Positions 4,513-7,279 of a stretch of 7,279 nt of DNA are shown piece after piece. The first letter of the stretch is position 1; each line of letters opens with the position of its first letter. Both the position numbers and the translations under genes were made by a program. The notes under the pieces were generated by a model. It was not told the DNA's origin. It saw only the letters and a list, made by a program, of their open reading frames with translations, and did no database searches. Origin of the DNA: Bacteroidales bacterium (lineage in GTDB: Bacteria > Bacteroidota > Bacteroidia > Bacteroidales > UBA7960); the NCBI GenBank assembly GCA_003557965.1, contig PWND01000073.1, positions 1 to 7,279 on the forward strand, read 5' to 3'.

Positions 4513-6969
4513 ATGAAAAAACTAGCAAACATTTCGAAAATTGCACTTTTATTATGTGTAAAAATTAGTATTAACTTTTTTACATGTACTACTTATGCCG
4601 AATCAACAAATGAAAGCACTGTTATTAGTGGCGGCATCACAGGACAGGTAATAGATCCTGTTGATAACGAAAAAATCCCTTATGCTACTATTGCTTTGTT
4701 TAAGGCTGATACTGAAAGCCTTATTAATGGTACAATCACCGATGATGAAGGAGAATTTATTTTGGAAAGAGTACCTGAAGGAGAGTACTTTATGGAAGTA
4801 AACTTTCTTGGTTATAATAAAGAAGTTATTAATGACATCTTTATTTCAAGCGAGGCCGGAGGATTAAACCTTGGAAAGATAACTCTGGAAAGGGCTTTTG
4901 AAACATTAGAAGGCGTCGAGGTTTCTGCTGAAAGAAGCGCCCTTGAGTACAGGCTCGACAGGCGTGTTGTAAATATTGACAGAAACCTGCAGGCAGCCGG
5001 TGGCACTGTGGTTGAAGCATTGGAAAATCTTCCATCAATCCAGACTGATGCCGAGGGAAATATTTTGTTGAGAGGAAGCTCATCATATACTGTTTTAATT
5101 GACGGCCGCCCAAGCCCTCTCAGTGGCTCCGAAGCTTTAAGGCAAATCCCTGCCGGTGCAGTTGAGCAGGTTGAAATTATTACCAACCCCTCTGCAAGGT
5201 ACGACCCTGACGGCTCTGCAGGAATTATTAATATCATAATGAAAAAAGAATATCAAAACGGGTTTAACGGGCTTGTTAATATGTCCGCTGGTAGTACATG
5301 GAAGCGTAGTGGCGACTTTTCGTTTAACTACAGAAGAAACAGGCTTAACTACTTTTTTAGTGGAAGATATGCAGAAAGGCCAAGAAACACCTCTTCAGAA
5401 CTTTTTAATGAAATAGATTTTGACAACAACACAAGATTACTGCATCAATATAGCGCTCGCATCGAAAATAATGACCCTTATGCTATTTCCGGAGGTATAG
5501 ATTATCATATTAATGACAAAAACGTTTTAACTTTTACCGGCGAATACGGCCACTGGGGCTGGGGAATCGACATGGATTCTGATGTGAACGAAGAATATAA
5601 CTCCACAGGCCTGTTTATAAATAAACACACACTCACCGAAGGGAAAATGGGAGGAAACTATCTTAACGGAAGGCTGAATTTTGACCACAAGTCTTCAAAT
5701 GACAATAAATGGGAAAGTTCATTATTTGTTTCTACATGGGATGGCAATAATACTCTTTTTGTTAATGAAACAACACTGGATGATAGCGGACAAAGTGAAC
5801 TTTTTTCCAATAAACACAGAACAGGCCTTAAAGCCGATAATTATGAAGTAAGGTTTCGGTCTGATTTTTCTAAATCGTTTAGTGAAACTTCAAAATTTGA
5901 AGCCGGATATCAATACAGGCTTAAAGATGAAACAGGCTCTTTCCGTCTTTATAACTTTATTGAATCTTCAGACAACTGGATAGAAAACATGGATTTTCAT
6001 AACAATGTTCTTTATATACGACATATTCACTCGTTATATGGCACATATAGTGGTGAGTTGGCCGGATTCCAGTACCAGGGTGGTTTAAGAGCCGAATATA
6101 CTGACAGAAAACTATCTTCTGATAAAGATTATCTTTACGACAAACTTGACTTTTTTCCTACTGTTCATATTACTCGCCAGTTGCCTAATAATCAGCAATT
6201 GCAGACAAGCTACAGCAGGCGGATTAACAGGCCTGAAATGTGGTCGTTAAATCCTTCACCATCTTATATGGACAACTATATGATGGAAGTAGGAAACCCT
6301 GAACTTGTACCACAAATTACAAACTCCTATGAGTTAAACTACATGTGGTTTAATAAAGTTGGCTTTTTGTCAGCAGAAGCATATTATCGTCATAATAAAA
6401 ACAGCTTCACAACAGACCTTACACTTCAGCAAGACGGCAGAATGAGAATCACAAATATAAACCTGGGCAGCTCATTGGCCTATGGAGTTGAGCTGTCATC
6501 AAACCTAACTCTTTCAGAATATTTCAACACTTTTTTAAGTGCTAATTTGTACAATTATACTATTGACAACGAATATATCTCTGAAAACATTGATAACAGT
6601 ATGTTTAGGTCTGATTTTACCTTGAATGCCAACATTATGCCAATTAAAAACACCCGCTTACAAGTAACAGGCTTCTACAGAAGCCCAAGTGTTACCCACC
6701 AGGGACGGGCTAGCGGCTTTTATGGTGTCAACCTTGCATTAAATCAAGACTTTATGGAAAGACAACTTTCTGTTACTCTTAGTGTAAGAGATGTTTTTAA
6801 AACAATGGCTTATAGCTTTGAAGCTACAGGGCAAGAGAGCAAAACAAACTATACCTACAATATGGAGCAACAGGTTTTTATGTTGTCGCTCAGGTACAGA
6901 ATAAACAACTATCAGAATAATCGCCACAGAGAAGATGTTGCTCCTCAGGGTGGTGGTGGAATGTTTTAA
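4513..6969 (+). CDS. TonB-dependent-receptor-like outer-membrane beta-barrel protein
   Basis: This 818-aa protein has a signal peptide at about 1-29 (ending TTYA) and then a CarboxypepD_reg-like beta-sandwich domain at about 43-125 (ITGQVID, IPYATIALFK, TDDEGEFILERVPEGEY). Next is a receptor plug at about 137-245 (VEVSAER, LENLPSIQTDAEGNILLRG, VLIDGRP, NPSARYDPDGSAGIINI). The rest is a long outer-membrane barrel of the OMP_b-brl_3 kind. In the barrel, SRRINRPEMWSLNPSPSY (from about 566) and GNPELVPQITNSYELNY (from about 594) are family signatures. The chain ends GGGGMF, a glycine-rich tail with the terminal aromatic residue common in barrel proteins. It is shorter than SusC (about 1000 aa) and no SusD partner is present, so glycan uptake should not be assumed; the cargo is unknown. 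A paralog begins 35 bp downstream, so the two probably form one operon. There is no Shine-Dalgarno sequence. Confidence 0.92.
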   Translation: MKKLANISKIALLLCVKISINFFTCTTYAESTNESTVISGGITGQVIDPVDNEKIPYATIALFKADTESLINGTITDDEGEFILERVPEGEYFMEVNFLGYNKEVINDIFISSEAGGLNLGKITLERAFETLEGVEVSAERSALEYRLDRRVVNIDRNLQAAGGTVVEALENLPSIQTDAEGNILLRGSSSYTVLIDGRPSPLSGSEALRQIPAGAVEQVEIITNPSARYDPDGSAGIINIIMKKEYQNGFNGLVNMSAGSTWKRSGDFSFNYRRNRLNYFFSGRYAERPRNTSSELFNEIDFDNNTRLLHQYSARIENNDPYAISGGIDYHINDKNVLTFTGEYGHWGWGIDMDSDVNEEYNSTGLFINKHTLTEGKMGGNYLNGRLNFDHKSSNDNKWESSLFVSTWDGNNTLFVNETTLDDSGQSELFSNKHRTGLKADNYEVRFRSDFSKSFSETSKFEAGYQYRLKDETGSFRLYNFIESSDNWIENMDFHNNVLYIRHIHSLYGTYSGELAGFQYQGGLRAEYTDRKLSSDKDYLYDKLDFFPTVHITRQLPNNQQLQTSYSRRINRPEMWSLNPSPSYMDNYMMEVGNPELVPQITNSYELNYMWFNKVGFLSAEAYYRHNKNSFTTDLTLQQDGRMRITNINLGSSLAYGVELSSNLTLSEYFNTFLSANLYNYTIDNEYISENIDNSMFRSDFTLNANIMPIKNTRLQVTGFYRSPSVTHQGRASGFYGVNLALNQDFMERQLSVTLSVRDVFKTMAYSFEATGQESKTNYTYNMEQQVFMLSLRYRINNYQNNRHREDVAPQGGGGMF
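4669..4784 (+). repeat. 116-bp perfect direct repeat between receptor paralogs, copy 1
   Basis: This stretch is identical base for base to 7164-7279, an offset of 2495. It covers codons for EKIPYATIALFK through VPEGE of the CarboxypepD_reg-like domain. Copy 2 is cut by the window edge, so the true repeat may be longer. Six bases further left (GATAAC against GATAAT) add only one mismatch before similarity falls off. Confidence 0.95.
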
Positions 6970-7004
6970 GAAAAAACCTTTTTATTTAAAAACCCCTTTC
7001 AACC

Positions 7005-7279
7005 ATGAAAAAACTAGCAATTATTTTTAAGGTTACGCTTATTTTATGCACAAATATTTCATTATGCCCGCTGCTTCCCAAACATGCCTTTGCCGGAGCA
7101 ACAACTGCAAAAGTTACAAGCAGCGGCTCAATTGCAGGGCAGGTACTTGACGCAGTGGATAATGAAAAAATCCCTTATGCTACTATTGCTTTGTTTAAGG
7201 CTGATACTGAAAGCCTTATTAATGGTACAATCACCGATGATGAAGGAGAATTTATTTTGGAAAGAGTACCTGAAGGAGA
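7005..7279 (+). CDS. Second TonB-dependent-receptor-like paralog, N-terminal part only
   Basis: The frame runs off the right edge after 91 full codons. It starts with MKKLA like its upstream neighbour, followed by a different signal peptide that ends HAFA at about residue 30. The CarboxypepD_reg-like domain follows (SIAGQVLDAVDNEKIPYATI, then TDDEGEFILERVPEG). From residue 54 on, the visible part is nucleotide-identical to the upstream receptor, while the first 53 codons are well diverged. The gene starts 35 bp after the upstream stop with no terminator between, so co-transcription is likely. Plug and barrel are expected beyond the window but cannot be confirmed, and a truncated or silent cassette is also possible. 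Confidence 0.85.
   Translation, partial: MKKLAIIFKVTLILCTNISLCPLLPKHAFAGATTAKVTSSGSIAGQVLDAVDNEKIPYATIALFKADTESLINGTITDDEGEFILERVPEG
7164..7279 (+). repeat. 116-bp perfect direct repeat between receptor paralogs, copy 2
   Basis: This is the second copy of 4669-4784, identical at every base including third codon positions. It is cut by the window end, so its right border is unknown. Confidence 0.95.

Noticed and set aside
4812..5237. Open frame of 141 codons on the minus strand inside the receptor gene
   Set aside because: It lies antisense to the plug domain of a well-supported receptor and its translation has no recognisable motif, so it is a shadow frame.
1..7279. Search for tRNA, rRNA, CRISPR arrays, phage genes or intact transposases
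   Set aside because: No cloverleaf-like sequence, regularly spaced repeats, or transposase, integrase or phage motifs were found in the readable frames.

Overview
The window looks like an AT-rich chromosomal segment from a member of the Bacteroidota. The evidence is a SusC-like family outer-membrane receptor with a CarboxypepD_reg-like front domain, a partial copy of a second such receptor beside it, gene starts without Shine-Dalgarno sequences, and upstream matches to the Bacteroidetes -7 promoter box (TAnnTTTG). I cannot name the genus. No rRNA, tRNA, CRISPR array or complete insertion sequence was recognised.

Layout, left to right. (1) Positions 1-299, minus strand: a type II toxin-antitoxin pair. 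The 81-aa antitoxin is complete. Only the first 19 codons of its VapC/PIN toxin are in the window, beginning at a TTG codon that overlaps the antitoxin stop as TTGA. (2) Positions 300-756: a 457-bp non-coding stretch with a locally GC-rich patch, a perfect 12-bp hairpin, a larger nested inverted repeat, and two diverged copies of one 36-bp repeat unit. It looks like REP-type or degenerate mobile-element DNA. (3) Positions 757-1359, minus strand: an exported DUF1287 (YijF-type) protein starting with GTG. It is divergent from (4) positions 1403-2538, plus strand: two exported thioredoxin-fold genes, one TlpA-like (WCSPC) and one peroxiredoxin-like (CNHC plus a C-terminal Cys), probably one operon. 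(5) Positions 2708-3010: a small two-helix membrane protein of unknown function. (6) Positions 3191-4402: an M28-family zinc aminopeptidase with an inserted PA-like domain and no signal peptide. (7) Positions 4513-6969: a TonB-dependent-receptor-like beta-barrel protein, followed 35 bp later by (8) the start of a tandem paralog that runs off the right edge.

The two thioredoxin-fold proteins plausibly work together in periplasmic thiol-disulfide chemistry. The two receptors probably form one transcription unit of paralogous outer-membrane proteins. The other neighbours show no obvious shared pathway.

The most notable observations are the receptor pair and the repeats. The receptors share 116 bp of perfect nucleotide identity inside otherwise diverged 5' ends, which suggests gene conversion or modular exchange. 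The repeat-rich intergenic region at 300-756 is the second. I did not find convincing evidence of a wholly new multi-gene system.
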